This document shows positions 1 through 10,698 of a stretch of 27,953 nucleotides of DNA, piece after piece; positions within the stretch are counted from its first letter, which is position 1, and every line of letters begins with the position of its first letter. A model generated the notes under the pieces. It worked only from the letters and a program-made list of their open reading frames with translations, made no database searches and was not told the origin of the DNA. The stretch comes from Proteromonas lacertae (taxonomy: Eukaryota; Sar; Bigyra; Opalinata; Proteromonadidae). The stretch covers positions 1 through 27,953 of the forward strand of contig NGBS01000081.1 in NCBI GenBank assembly GCA_002245135.1, written 5' to 3'. The translations under genes and the position numbers were made by a program.

Positions 1-32
1 TAATATACGCATAAAATATTTCTTCTTTTCCT

Positions 33-146
33 TTATATTCTCAATTGTGTAACAGGCTGACACTCCACTACTTTGACCTTTCCTGTCAATTTATATTCCT
101 TTAGCTTTTCTTGAAACATTCTCTCCATCAATGATTGTTTCACCAT
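33..146 (-). CDS. Short ORF at left edge, possibly part of a gene continuing beyond the window
   Basis: A 37-codon reading frame starts MVKQSLMERM, continues with EKLKEYKLTGKVKVVECQP, and ends at a TAA at 33-35. The composition (Lys, Glu, Leu, Val) is protein-like and not low-complexity. The same frame is open further upstream, towards and past position 230, so this could be an internal or last exon instead of a whole gene. It is divergent from the PH-kinase gene that starts at 268. I do not recognise a family; a BolA-like or other small-domain origin was considered but no diagnostic motif is visible. Function unknown. Confidence 0.25.
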   Translation of the reverse strand: MVKQSLMERMFQEKLKEYKLTGKVKVVECQPVTQLRI

Positions 147-267
147 TTCTTTAAAAATAAAACAAATATCAAAGCTTGGCTTGAAGTGGTATTTTCGTTT
201 TATATTATTTGTCTTTATTCTATCTCTCCTAATAAGTAAAATAGATCAAATATAATCAAAAACAAAA

Positions 268-2630
268 ATGGAATCAACAGCAGATGATAATAGTGATAAG
301 CCAGTTCATGAAGGTTGGATAAAAAAACAAGTATTGTTAAATCTATAGTTATTAAATAGGGAGACTTTTTAAAAACATGGAATGACAGGTATTTTAGATT
401 GTATCCTGATTCTCTTCATTATTTTTCATCGGAAACTTCTAAATCCTCAAAAGGTTTTATTTATCTCAAAGATATAACTGATATTCGTACAACTTCCTTT
501 AAAGATAGAGATTATTGTCTTATAATTACATTATTAGTTGGTAATTCTTATTTATTGGCACTTAGATCCTCAGCTGAACAGAGAATATGGTTTCAACATA
601 TTTGGAAAACTCGTAATGCTGCAATTGCAGAAATAGGCAGACAAACCATGGAAACAGATGAAGCAAAAAATATGAAAGTGTTCACAGCAGATGAAGTTCA
701 TTTATTATGTAAATCAATAGTCACAGCCAAGAGTGTAATTAGATTAAAAGATTCGTTAAAATTATTAAGAAATTGTGCAGATTATTTATCTCCAGATGAA
801 TTACTAGAGCAAAGGCAACATTTCACATCAGTTATTACACAAAGTCAAGCAAATTGTCCAGAGATATGGGATCATGGGTTAAAGAGATTAGCTGATCAAA
901 TATTCCACAGAATTAGTCCTGAGTATATAGAATCATTAAAAAAACACATTGAACAAGAGAAATTACATCCACATAAAAGAAACAGTGTAACAGGTAATTC
1001 AGTAGTAGCAAAATTGTCAATATTGAACAAATTTATAAATTTGGTAAAAGACTTGGCTCGGGTACATTCAGTACAGTTCATATAGGTCAAGACAAACGTA
1101 CAGGTGAAAGATTTGCAATAAAATGTATAAGAAAGTGTAAATTATCAAAAATGATGTTTCTGCTTTAATCACTGAAGTAGATGTAATGATGAAATTAAAA
1201 TCTCATCCAAATATCGTCAATTTTATGGGCTTCTATCAGGACACAAAATATTACTATTTAGTTCAAGAGCTATGTTTAGGTGGAGAATTATTCAATAGAA
1301 TAGTGGAAAGGACTTATTATAGTGAATATGAAGCTAAAGAAATAAGTAGAACATTAATCGCTACTTTAGGTTACTGTCATGCCTTAGGAATCGTTCATCG
1401 TGATTTAAAACCTGAGAATATATTACTAGCTGATAGAGATGATGATTATTCATTAAAAGTAGCTGATTTTGGATTTGCAAGACAAGTTGCTTATCAAGAT
1501 AACAATTTATTAAAAACAAGTTGTGGATCACCAGGTTATGTTGCTCCAGAAATTCTACAGAATAAATTATACGGCAGTAGTGTAGATATGTGGAGTTTAG
1601 GAGTTATTATATATATATTATTATGTGGATTTCCTCCATTTCATAATGATAATCAAGCAATATTATTTAATTTAATAAAGAAAGGAGAGTATAAATTTCC
1701 ATCTCCCTATTGGGATCATGTCAGTAAAAACTAAAGATTTTATCTCTCATTTATTAGTCGTTGATCCTGATGGAAGATATACAGCTAAACAAGCATTAGC
1801 TGATCAATGGTTAGCTCAAAATCCACCTGTTTTACCTGATGCTGATAGAAGAGATGGAATGATAATAACACATCTTCAGGATTAGTTCAACAACAGCAAC
1901 AACCTAATCTACAATCAGCTGTACAGATGCTTGAACAATTCAATGCAAGGAGAAAATTAAAGGCAGGAATGAGAGCTGTAAAGAACAGGAATAAGATTGA
2001 GAAAGTTATCAACTCCATTACAAAGTAGAAAACCAACAACTTCCAATATGGATGATAAGAAAGAAGATTCTTCTTCTACTTATATATCTACATTCTGGAA
2101 ACGTATATATATTATTATTTATTATTTTCTAAATAGTTGATACAACTAAAATATCACATAGTAAGAAGTGCTCCAGATTTATTAACACCTTCAATTGGTA
2201 AATTACCAGCTGGTTCAAGGATTATAGTAGATGATGATATAATCAATATGTATGGTTGGTGGTTAAAACTATCAGTGATGTGTGCAATAAACTCAGGTGT
2301 TTCTGATCCTTCAAGTGCTTGGGTGATGGGTCAAGCTCCAGGACAATCTGTTTTATTTGAGAGAGAAATTGCATTGAAATATGAGAGTTTACTACCAAGT
2401 GATGATTTACATGCTGTTTATGAAGAACCTGTATAGAAGGAGGAGTTCAAATAGGTCAGATTAATGGAGGAAAGACAATCTTAGGTGTAACAGTAGTTGA
2501 TAATAAAGATGGAAAATGGTTACAAGTGTTTGCCAATCAATTTGATAATGATCATGAAGGCTATACGATGATTAGTGATGTAAATGGGAAAGTATATTTT
2601 CACATGATAGAAAATATTGAAAGAAATTAA
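268..2630 (+). CDS. PH domain - CAMK-like protein kinase - tandem SH3b-like protein, frame broken in this sequence
   Basis: A predicted active Ser/Thr kinase with a membrane-lipid-binding PH domain. Exon 1 (268-330) encodes MESTADDNSDKPVHEGWIKKQ; a 29-nt intron (331-359, GTAT..TAG) joins it to GDFLKTWNDRYFRLYPDS, the start of the PH domain (about residues 14-110, with the conserved Trp in RIWFQHIW). After a linker the kinase domain starts near 1020: glycine loop GSGTFSTV, Lys in FAIKCI, HRDLKPEN, DFG (VADFGFA), CGSPGYVAPE, DMWSLGV. The C-terminus has a Gln-rich linker, then two beta-rich repeats (about 2160-2330 and 2400-2590) resembling SH3b: a Tyr-Val/Ile start, a Gly-containing turn, and WLKLS or WLQVF. 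A 34-nt intron is likely at 2103-2136. The reading frame shifts by one base near 985-1015, 1150, 1728, 1858, 1998, 2090-2137 and 2432, mostly in A or T runs, while the protein sequence between breaks stays well conserved. Consensus errors or a very young pseudogene are the two readings. Start chosen as the first ATG in frame with the PH domain. Confidence 0.8.
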
Positions 2631-5216
2631 ATAATTCAATATTTAAAATATATAATTATTCTATATATATATAGGCTATTATTATTATTTTATATCTAAT
2701 TTTCCATCTTCATTTATCATCATTGTTTTATTTGTTTTTATTTTTAACACATCTTCTTCTTCTTCTTCTTTATCTGAAATACTTTCACTTCTTATTTCAT
2801 TGTTTGATATTTCATTTTTACTTTCATCACTATTATTATTCTTATTGAATTTGGATGATAATCTTGTTTTGGGATTTTCATAAACATGAAAATTTCTTTT
2901 GAAACATCCTTTACTTTCTATATTATGATGTTCATCTTTACATTTTTCCCATTCTTTACCATAAACATAATTTCCTCCTCCTTTCGCTAAAAATGGATGA
3001 AATATACAAACATTTGGAGATAAAAAGTCATTCAAACCACATTTTATACATGTTTTTTGTACTATTATGAGAAGATGAAAATTTGTTTGTTTTATTGTTT
3101 GAATTGATTGTTGTTGTTGTTGTTGATGGTAATGATGATGATAATGATTTTGATGTTGTGTTCTTTATTTCTTTTATTATATTATTCTCTGGTAAAGATG
3201 AAGATAATAACAAACATTGACTTTTTGATTTCTTTTTCAATTTTTGATTCTCATAATATTCCGTTAAATCTTTCAATTTCTTTTCATAACTACTTTTTAA
3301 TCTTTCGATTATTATCTTGTTGTTATTATACATTTCTTCTTGAATATTATTACATTTATATTCTAACATCTTATTCAATTTATCTGGTTTTATCATGGAA
3401 TCCATTTCTTTTTCATAATATTCTTTTAATTCTTTTATATATTTTTCATGACTTTCATTTAATAGTTTTTAATTTATTCTCTAAATCAAATATTGTCTTT
3501 TCATATTCTTTCATTATTCTTTCATTTTTCTTTTTCTCTTTTTCTATTTCTTTATTATGTTCATTCTCTTCTTTATTCAGTTTATCTTCATTCTTTTTCA
3601 TTATTTCTTTCAATTTATCATTCTCTTTCTTCATTTCTTCATATTTCATTTCATATTCTTTCTCTAAATCTTTTCTTTTGTTATAATATTCATATTCTAA
3701 ATCATTCTTTATTTCTTTCACTTTTATCTCATTTTCTTCTCTTCTTTTTATCATCTCATATTCTAATGATTCACTACTTTGTACACTACTTTCTAATTCT
3801 TTTATTCTTTTATTATTATCTTTTATTATTTCATTCATTCATTCATTTTCACTATTAATTCTTCTTTTGACATTTCATTCATATCTTTTTCTTCATTTTC
3901 TATTTTCATCTCATTTTCATTTTTTGATTCATTCTCATTTATTTCTGGATTTAATATCTTTTCTATATTCTCTAATAAATCTAATAATATTATCTTTAAA
4001 TTGTTTAATATATTCTTCTTTTCACTTTCTTTGTTCTTCATTGATAATAAATATTGTTTTATTGATTCTATTGAATTTGTTGTGAGAAATGAAGATATTG
4101 GATAATCAAATGATGATAATGATTCTTTATTATTACTCTCTTCTCCTTTAACTTCTTTTATTTCTTTATTATTATTATTTATATTAACATTTGGTGTGTT
4201 TATTATTGAATTTGATTCACTTTCATTTATCTTTGTTTTGGGAATTAATCTATTGCTTTTATTATTCTCTTCTTTTGTTTTATTAGTATTATCACTTTCA
4301 CTATCTGTGAATAGAATTGAATGTAGTTCTTTTAGTCTATTCTCTAAATGATTCACGATTTCTACACTTTCATTGTTTTCACTATCGGCATCACACGAAT
4401 ATAAACTATACACATTATCATTTGAGTTTGTAACTGGATTTATTGAAGAGATTTCATAACCACACACTTTGGAGGATATTTTATTTTGATTTTTACAGAA
4501 TGAACAATTGTCATATGTATGAGTTGATTTTAACTTTTTCAAATGGTTTGAGGAAGAAATGGAGGAAGAAGAATCTGAGGAATATGGAATATTCAAAAAT
4601 ATATCTCTATCAGGAGTTTCATTTTTATAACTACTCTCATATTTCTTTAAAGTAGTCTTGTTTTTGATTTTCTTTGTTTTAGGTTTCTCTGAGTATGATA
4701 TTTCAATATTATCTATGACCATTATATGAATACATAGGATTATACATTGTTTTAATAAATTAGTGTTTGAATGTCTTTGTTTCATTTTGAATTTTCAAAA
4801 ATGTTTGATGAAAAGTTTGCAAAAGTATTTTGATAAAATTGATTATATTCCTTTAATAATGATACAATTATAATATTATTAAAACAATGAACAGAAATAA
4901 AGCATATTGTATATGTATCGAATATAAAAATATGAATGTAATCTACATTTACGAAAAATAGAAGAAGAGGTATTAATGGTAGTTGTGAAGATAATATGTA
5001 ATAATTTAAATTATGAATATCATTTTATGTTAATTATGCATGAATTAATGAAGAATTATCGAAAATTGTGAAAATAGTGTATAATAATATTTATATAAAA
5101 ATAGAATAAATGTTTCACAGTCACATACATTCAATTCATATATAATAGAGAAAGAATATTGATATGAAGATGAAGAATATAGATTTTGTGAAGAAAGGAC
5201 TAATATTTTCAATTGT
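2180..5216. repeat. Inverted duplication, copy 1 (partner at 15742-18806)
   Basis: This 3.04-kb block is nearly identical to the reverse complement of 15742-18806. It holds the last part of the PH-kinase gene, the whole coiled-coil gene and its upstream region. The left edge is at about 2180, inside the exon encoding the first SH3b-like repeat; the right edge is at about 5216 (motif CAATTGT). Differences include scattered substitutions, one-base indels in homopolymers, a shorter AT tract at 2663-2674 and a shorter GAA (Glu) tract near 2757-2770. No transposase, terminal repeat or clear target-site duplication is visible at either edge, so this looks like a segmental duplication, not a transposon. 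Confidence 0.93.
2685..4785 (-). pseudogene. Coiled-coil protein with C-terminal Cys/His module, copy 1 (frame broken)
   Basis: Nearly identical to the intact 701-codon gene at 16173-18278. This copy is split by three one-base indels: in a T run at 3053-3058, in a T run at 3466-3470, and in the TCAT repeat around 3831-3846. About ten amino-acid replacements also separate the copies (for example Ser/Arg in the ESSYKNE/ESRYKNE region, Tyr/Phe in KYEEMK/KFEEMK), so it is a diverged paralog and not merely a duplicated assembly. It lies tail-to-tail with the PH-kinase gene, 54 bp apart. Whether it is a true pseudogene or a functional gene with consensus errors cannot be settled here; the homopolymer context makes errors plausible. 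Confidence 0.75.
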
Positions 5217-5485
5217 ATAATTATTTAAAAGATGTACTTAAAATCTCATTTACTCAATAACTTAATTATAGAAGTTATTATTCATGAGATAATTGAAAAG
5301 TGTATTTTTCGCTGTTACTATGTTTTTCATATTATATTCACAATTTAAATTAGATTATAATGGTGATAAAATTTAAATAATATAAGATTAATGATAATTA
5401 CTCAACAGATTATTACCCATTTTTGTAAATATGGTAAATAAATCAATAATCTATTTCATAAAAAATGATTAAAAACCATAATCTA
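4786..5485. other. Intergenic region upstream of coiled-coil copy 1
   Basis: About 700 AT-rich bases with no convincing ORF. The part from 4786 to 5216 belongs to the inverted duplication and presumably holds the promoter and 5' leader of the coiled-coil gene. A 114-bp piece (5145-5258) recurs at 10303-10423. The stretch 5259-5485 shows nothing I can assign. Confidence 0.6.
5145..5258 (-). repeat. Dispersed upstream element, copy 1
   Basis: Read on the minus strand, this contains ATTGAGTAAATGAG, CAATTGAAAATATTAGTCC and the TC-rich stretch ending TTCTTTCTCTAT. The same series occurs in the plus orientation at 10303-10423. The part inside the large duplication recurs at 15742-15812. In two of three places it lies upstream of a coiled-coil gene, so it may be a promoter or a remnant of the 5' end of that gene family. 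Confidence 0.75.
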
Positions 5486-6622
5486 TTAATGTCTTCTATT
5501 TTGCAATCGTTTTCTACAAGAATCGATCAAATTCTTTGTAATTCTCTTTTCTTCCTGCTCTTTATAATATAATGGTAATATCTTCTCTCTTGTTTCACTT
5601 ATTATCTTGTTTCTCTTTGATACAATAATCTTCAACTCAGAAATGGATTTCCTTATATCACAACAAATCTCATCATTTTCTTGACTATCAATTTCACTGT
5701 CAATTAAACCTTCTTCTTTTAGTAATGACTTTAAATTTGATTGTACTTCTTCACTACTTATATCATCATATTTTTCTAGTTTTGGATATTTTATTTTACT
5801 TTGTTCTACTGGTAATAAACATGAAATTAGTTTTTCTTCTAAATTTCTATTCATTTATAATTATTTATAAATATTTATACATTACTGGTGGAGCTTGTTG
5901 TTGTTGTTGTTGTTGTGTTCCATTATTATTATTTATTTCATTTCTCTTTCTTTTTATTCCCAAAGGAGGAATTTGTGTTATTGAATCATCATCTATTTAT
6001 AATGATAATAATCATTAATACTATTGAGTGAAACATATTTCAATAAATTACTTGGATCAGAGAAATAAGTATTTACAAAATCAATAAATGTTTTACATTT
6101 ATTTAATACTTCTTCACACTATTATTAAAAATTAACAAATATATATACACTTCGTAATATATCTTCAGAAAAAAATCCATTCTCTAGAATAACAGATATA
6201 TTACTCTTATCATTATGAGTCGAGATTTTTGGCTGTGGAATTCTTCTTAATTTGAATGTTAAATTGTCTCTACGAAGTATAGAATATGAATCTGTTGTTT
6301 TATTGAGTATATTCTTCATTATTGCTTCATATTCTTCCATTTTCTGTTTATGTGCTGAATCATTGGGATGAATTGCTATTATATTCTCTAATCTTGTTCT
6401 TTGAGCGGATAACATCTTTATTCTACCTTCAGCTCCTTTTTTTATTTCTTCAAGTTGTAGCATTAATGACCTTTTATTCTCTGAATTGAATGTAGTAAAA
6501 TCTTTAAACTTCTTCAAAACTGAAAGATCTTGTCTGTGTGGACCTTCCATCTTCTCTAAACTAAAAGGTATAGAATCTATGTAAACAGTATCTATGCTTG
6601 TAATTGTTATATTCTTCGGCAT
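5486..6622 (-). CDS. Ada3/TADA3-like SAGA histone acetyltransferase adaptor
   Basis: Probable Ada3 (Ngg1) homolog, which links the Gcn5 acetyltransferase module to SAGA-type coactivators in the nucleus. Four exons, with introns at 6119-6148 (30 nt), 5993-6021 (29 nt) and 5847-5880 (34 nt), give an uninterrupted 347-residue protein. The N-terminal half has a predicted helical segment (QLEEIKKGAEGRIKML). The middle has a basic nuclear-signal-like KRKR and a Gln run followed by APPV. The last ~110 residues match the pattern of the Ada3 C-terminal domain: LKSLLKEEGLIDSE, then DEICCDIRKSISELK, RNKIISETR, and a helix ending in RKRLQNRRH (compare IKEELIAQGLLESE and EVLAELRKRQAELK in human TADA3). 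Identification is from remembered family sequence and not a search. The gene is divergent from the ICT1-like gene, with 54 bp between start codons. Confidence 0.68.
5892..5916. repeat. CAA/TTG trinucleotide tract (polyglutamine in the Ada3-like gene)
   Basis: A run of TTG on the plus strand, read as consecutive CAA glutamine codons on the minus strand, just before APPV in exon 3 of the Ada3-like gene. Confidence 0.9.
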
Positions 6623-6676
6623 TTTATTTTATTCGAAAAAATAAAATGATTTAAAATAATATATCCGTTTCAAATT
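6623..6676. promoter_or_regulatory. Short bidirectional promoter between Ada3-like and ICT1-like genes
   Basis: Only 54 bp, extremely AT-rich with A and T runs, separate the two divergent start codons. Both promoters and both 5' leaders must lie here or reach into the neighbouring gene. No specific factor site is recognised. Confidence 0.5.
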
Positions 6677-7280
6677 ATGTTTTTCTCATTATCAAAGACA
6701 TTACAAATTACAAAAATATGTTCACAGAGTTTTATAATCTATAATCAATACCTTCGATGCTTTGCTAAGAATATAGACATACCTTTAACACAATTATCTT
6801 TCAACTACTCTCGTTCTTCTGGTCCTGGTGGTCAAAATGTTAATAAAGTAAATACAAAAGTTGAACTGAGATTAAAGATTGATGATATAGAATGGATTCC
6901 TCAGTATGTATTTATATAATATTAAAATCTCTCTAGAGATGCAAAGAATAGATTATATACAAAATATAAAAATAAAATCAATTCAGAGAATGAATTAATA
7001 ATTAAAAGCCAAGAAACAAGGTATGAGTGTTAAATATAATGGATTATTGTATAGATATCAGAATAAGAACAGAAATTTATGTATTGATAAACTAAAAGTA
7101 ATAATAAGTGATGTTAGTGTAATTCCGATAGAAAGAATAACAGTTTATGGTATAATATATATATTATATATCGTAATAGAACCTTCTGAAGAAGAAAAAC
7201 GTAGAAGAGTAGTATATAAACGTAAAAGATCAGAAATTAAGCAAAATAGAAAAAGTAAGAATCTAGATAGTCTTTTTTAA
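6677..7280 (+). CDS. Mitochondrial class-I peptide release factor, ArfB/ICT1 (MRPL58) type
   Basis: Peptidyl-tRNA hydrolase of the ICT1/ArfB family, which frees nascent chains from stalled mitochondrial ribosomes. Introns at 6904-6936 (33 nt), 7021-7054 (34 nt) and 7150-7179 (30 nt) give a continuous 168-residue protein. The first ~35 residues ([14 protein letters not shown]..) look like a mitochondrial presequence. The catalytic GGQ sits in [15 protein letters not shown] (about residues 50-64), followed by VELRL. Next come the family-typical [15 protein letters not shown] and NRNLCIDKL, and the end is a lysine/arginine-rich tail ([16 protein letters not shown]) as expected for ribosome-binding ICT1/ArfB. 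The short length and lack of codon-recognition domains separate it from mtRF1. It lies tail-to-tail with the Rqt4-like gene, 66 bp apart. Confidence 0.9.
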
Positions 7281-7346
7281 CATATATTTTATGTTTAATA
7301 TACCTATACATGCATAAATAAACAAACATTTCTTCAACAAAATTAA

Positions 7347-7722
7347 TTAATAATCTTCATGTTGAATCCTTGATCGAGATTTATACATTTTCTTCACTTC
7401 ATTCATGATTTCATCACTTTTATTCTTATTGGGAGCTTTTTTCTTATTATATGTTTTATTATCATTCAAATCTTGAAACCTTTGTGATAATATTGAATAT
7501 ATTGAATTGTTAGTTTTATTTGCTCTATTATCCAGTTCTGAGTTAATTGCATATCCAATCTCTTCTTCTCTTTCATCTATTTCATCATCGTCTTCACTAT
7601 CTGTTATTTCCAATTCTTTAAACTGTCTTGTTACTATATCTAATGTAACTATTCTCTTCTTCTTTTTTGGTTTTAATTGTTTCATTGCTTCTCTTCTATC
7701 CTCTTCAGTTGTCCCTATAAAC

Positions 7723-7765
<43 letters not shown>

Positions 7766-8860
7766 TATACAAGAATCATAAGCCATTGAGAAATAATCAA
7801 CTTGATCATCAAAACTATCAATATAATAATAATTACAATAACTATACACTCTTTGTCTATCGATCTGTTCTTTATCATATTGAAGTAATCTATTCTTTTG
7901 TTCTATTGCTTTCATTTCATTATCATCATAAACATTTATTTCACGATGTTGATTCTTAATCTATATTTATGTATATATGATAATAATAATTACTTTCTTT
8001 ATTATTTCATCTCTATTGATTGATATTCCACAAGATGGACAATTCTTTTGTTTTTCATCTTTTTTGCACATTATAAATCCACAGTTTATACAATTAATAT
8101 ATAAATCATGAATAATTCCCATACATTTTATATCACATTTTGATTTAGGTGGTGAATTTATAAACTCAACTGATTTTTGAAGATTTGAATAATCATTATC
8201 ATCTTCATTAATTATAATATCATCTTCTAAAATATTGTTATTTTCACTTTTATTGTGTAAATTTGCTATACTTTGTTTCAATGCAAGTTCTATTTGCATT
8301 TCTTCAGACATATTACATATTTCATTATCATCAACACATACTTCATCATCAGACATTATCTCTCTTCCATCATTACACACTCTAATCTCATTCTTTTCTT
8401 TCTTCTTATTCTTCTTGTTTTTCTTTTTATTTTTGGGAATATATTGATCTTCTTCTTGTTTTTTAGGAAGTACAATTGTGTAACCTGGTAGTTCTGGGAT
8501 TGGTTCAGATTTCTTTGGTGGTTCTGGTTCTGAACCTACTAAATGCTTAAACAAATATTCTTTTTTAGTTGGAGCTGCATAAGAAAATTGTGATTGACTC
8601 TATAAACTAGGTAAAAAAAGAAATACTTCATTTCTGTGAAAATAATCATAGAGTCTATTTGATATTCTTTTGTAATCTTCATTTGGACCAAATTGTGATT
8701 TTAGCATTTCATCTCTATCCTTATCATCATCCATTGATAAGAAATACCTAAAATTAACATCGATTCAATACATTGCAATGCTTTCTGCATCTTCTTTGGG
8801 AAGTTTTAATATATTCACTAATTCTTCAGTCAACCACTCAGAAATTATATTTCTTTCCAT
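7347..8860 (-). CDS. Rqt4/TRIP4 (ASC-1)-like zinc finger protein
   Basis: Homolog of TRIP4/ASC-1 and yeast Rqt4, a subunit of the complex that splits collided cytosolic ribosomes (ASC-1/RQT). Six exons, with introns at 8748-8771 (24 nt), 8600-8626 (27), 7961-7993 (33), 7815-7847 (33) and 7715-7770 (56), join in phase to 446 residues. The N-terminus (WLTEELVNIL..) matches the CUE-like start of TRIP4. A zinc finger of C2HC5 type is visible as KCDIKCMGIIHDLYINC, NCGFIMCKK and NCPSCGI. It is followed by AIEQKNRLLQYDKEQIDRQR and FDDQVDYF, which parallel KHKDKLLEFDRTSIRR and IDDESDYF of human TRIP4. It ends before the place of the human ASCH domain, so it has the yeast Rqt4 layout. An in-frame ATG two codons upstream (8866) is an alternative start. 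Confidence 0.87.
7715..7770 (-). repeat. Intron enlarged by an ATT/AAT trinucleotide microsatellite
   Basis: The fifth intron of the Rqt4-like gene is GTATAT at the 5' side and TTTATAG at the 3' side; between them is an uninterrupted run of about 14 ATT units (plus strand 7725-7763). At 56 nt it is the longest intron in the window, against a usual 24-37 nt. Confidence 0.85.
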
Positions 8861-9098
8861 TTTCATTCAAACAAGAATCAAGCTATAGAATTTAACAATT
8901 TAAAATATTCTTCTGCATCACAGCTCATTCTATTCTAAATTTATTAATTCATTTCCTTACTCTGTTTTTATAATTTCAAAACGATTAGTAAATTAGTGCT
9001 TTAAAAGAGGTGTTCTATTAATTAATTATTAAAAATAGTAATATTTAATGCTTTATTGCAAATAACACAAAATAATAATTTATAATCAATAATATATA

Positions 9099-10166
9099 TT
9101 AATCTGAATCACTATGTTCTTTCTTCTTTTTTTTACCTTTTGCCATTTTTCTTTTCTTAAGATATTCCCATCTCTTATAATTTCTACAATAAAAACATTG
9201 TTTCTCTATTTTTAATGCATTCTCATTAACTGGTGTACTCTTTTTACCAATTCCAGTCTGTTTATCTCTTGATAAGAATGACCATAGTGGCTTATAATGT
9301 GCTAATCTTTTACACTTACAAAAACCTTCTATTTTTACTCTTTCTTCTTCTTCCCATGATAGTCCTACTAATTCTTCACCGCTTCTATATACTGCACATT
9401 CTACACATAAAAATTTATTCTCTATTTTATCACAAAAACAACTATATAAATATTTATTTCTATTACATTCACAACATTTTACTTTTTTATATTCATTTAA
9501 TAAATAGCTTCTCAATGCATTTTTATCAAAATCAGACGGTAATCCATACAAGAAAGGATCTAAACTGTCAGATAATTTATCTGAAAGAGATAGTGAATTA
9601 TATATTTGTGGTAATACATTTTTTGGATCTGATAAATTTGATAAAGACGAATATTCATCATTTTTAATACTTCCTGATATATTTGAAACATTTGAGATAG
9701 ATGCATACTGAGAAGATATGTTAGTTGATAATAATGGTAATGGAGGTGGTTGTTTTATATCATCTATTATTATATTATTCATAGATTCGGACTTTGGATC
9801 TGATGCAAAACTGTTATTCTCTAATGATCGTTCAAAAGGTAGACTGTAAGAAATATTATCATGTTTAAAACTAATTGAATCAAGCCTCTCGGATAATTTC
9901 TCACATTCGTCTTTCGGATTCTTTAATTCATTTTTACTGCTTCTATCTCTCTGTGAAATTGAATTATTATTTGTGGATGAATCATCAGGAAGTATCTTAC
10001 CAGAATCTACAAGTAGTGGATTATGGTTATATTGAAAACTATTCATACTACTTCTTGTATTTAAATCAGGTAAATTATCTGGAAATGTTGATTCAACATA
10101 ATTATAAGTATTGTGATCTTCTAAAAAATTATTCAAAAACATCAAACTAAAGCTTGAAAAACACAC
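9099..10166 (-). CDS. Unknown protein, Ser/Asn-rich with C-terminal cysteine cluster
   Basis: A single open frame of 355 codons without visible introns. Residues 1-215 are low-complexity (Ser, Asn, Asp), with an acidic patch and a proline stretch (KQPPPLPLL). From about residue 230 a cysteine-rich module follows: KCCECNRNKYLYSCFC, FLCVECAVYRSG, WEEEERVKIEGFCKCKRL and KQCFYCRNYKRWEYL. The pairs of CxC and CxxC suggest bound zinc. The end is a basic tail (KKRKMAKGKKKKKEH) and DSD, typical of nuclear or nucleolar proteins. I do not recognise the family. A second ATG at residue 9 could be the real start. It lies ~230 bp upstream of, and in the same direction as, the Rqt4-like gene. Confidence 0.75.
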   Translation of the reverse strand: MCFSSFSLMFLNNFLEDHNTYNYVESTFPDNLPDLNTRSSMNSFQYNHNPLLVDSGKILPDDSSTNNNSISQRDRSSKNELKNPKDECEKLSERLDSISFKHDNISYSLPFERSLENNSFASDPKSESMNNIIIDDIKQPPPLPLLSTNISSQYASISNVSNISGSIKNDEYSSLSNLSDPKNVLPQIYNSLSLSDKLSDSLDPFLYGLPSDFDKNALRSYLLNEYKKVKCCECNRNKYLYSCFCDKIENKFLCVECAVYRSGEELVGLSWEEEERVKIEGFCKCKRLAHYKPLWSFLSRDKQTGIGKKSTPVNENALKIEKQCFYCRNYKRWEYLKKRKMAKGKKKKKEHSDSD

Positions 10167-10698
10167 AATTTTTACACAATTTCAACATACAGTTAAATTC
10201 AAAACAATATAAAATAAAAATTATCAAAATAATATGTTTCTTATCTTCATTCCACCGTTTTCTTCTTTTAAACCTTTTCTTAAAATTTTTATAAATTTAT
10301 AAATTGAGTAAATGAGGATTTTAAGTATATCTTTTTACATAATTATACAATTGAAAATATTAGTCCTTTCTTATCTCAACAAAATCTATATTCTTCATCT
10401 TCATCTCAATATTCTTTCTCTATAAAAACAAATGTATCTTTGATAGATAATAAAGGTAAATGAACATCTGTTTTGTTTTTTCTTATTTTATCACTTACAG
10501 AGAATATATCACTTTTAAAACATTATAAATGAATAATGTTGGTTATATGCATTGTCATAGAACTGTATAATCAAATTCAACAATATCTCCTAATTTACTG
10601 ACAATTTTATAAACCTAAAATATATATCACTAAAATTCTCTGTAATTACTGTTTTGAATAAAGAATAATCGCATACTTTAAATACACACATACACATA
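10167..10698. other. Intergenic region with a dispersed repeat
   Basis: About 530 AT-rich bases. The only structure I can support is the 121-bp dispersed element at 10303-10423. After 10424 the sequence no longer resembles the coiled-coil gene region, so no third gene copy is present. Confidence 0.6.
10303..10423 (+). repeat. Dispersed upstream element, copy 3
   Basis: Shares ATTGAGTAAATGAG, CAATTGAAAATATTAGTCC and TTCTTCATCTTCATCTC with 5145-5258 (minus strand), with a few substitutions and small indels. It extends beyond the edge of the 3-kb inverted duplication, so it was not made by that event. No coiled-coil gene follows. Confidence 0.75.

Noticed and set aside
3108-4085. Long plus-strand frames rich in Leu, Phe, Ser, Ile opposite the coiled-coil gene (also 16873-17850 on the minus strand, 325 codons)
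   Set aside because: They are antisense shadows of Glu/Lys/Asn-rich coding sequence (GAA/AAA/AAT read backwards). They look like membrane proteins only because of this composition, and splitting differs between copies.
7023-7149. Separate ORF starting [10 protein letters not shown]
   Set aside because: Its first codons are inside the second intron of the ICT1-like gene; the spliced frame gives the family motif [15 protein letters not shown].
7507-7959. 150-codon plus-strand frame with a polyasparagine run
   Set aside because: It is antisense to the Rqt4-like exons and crosses the microsatellite intron; the minus-strand gene explains the region.
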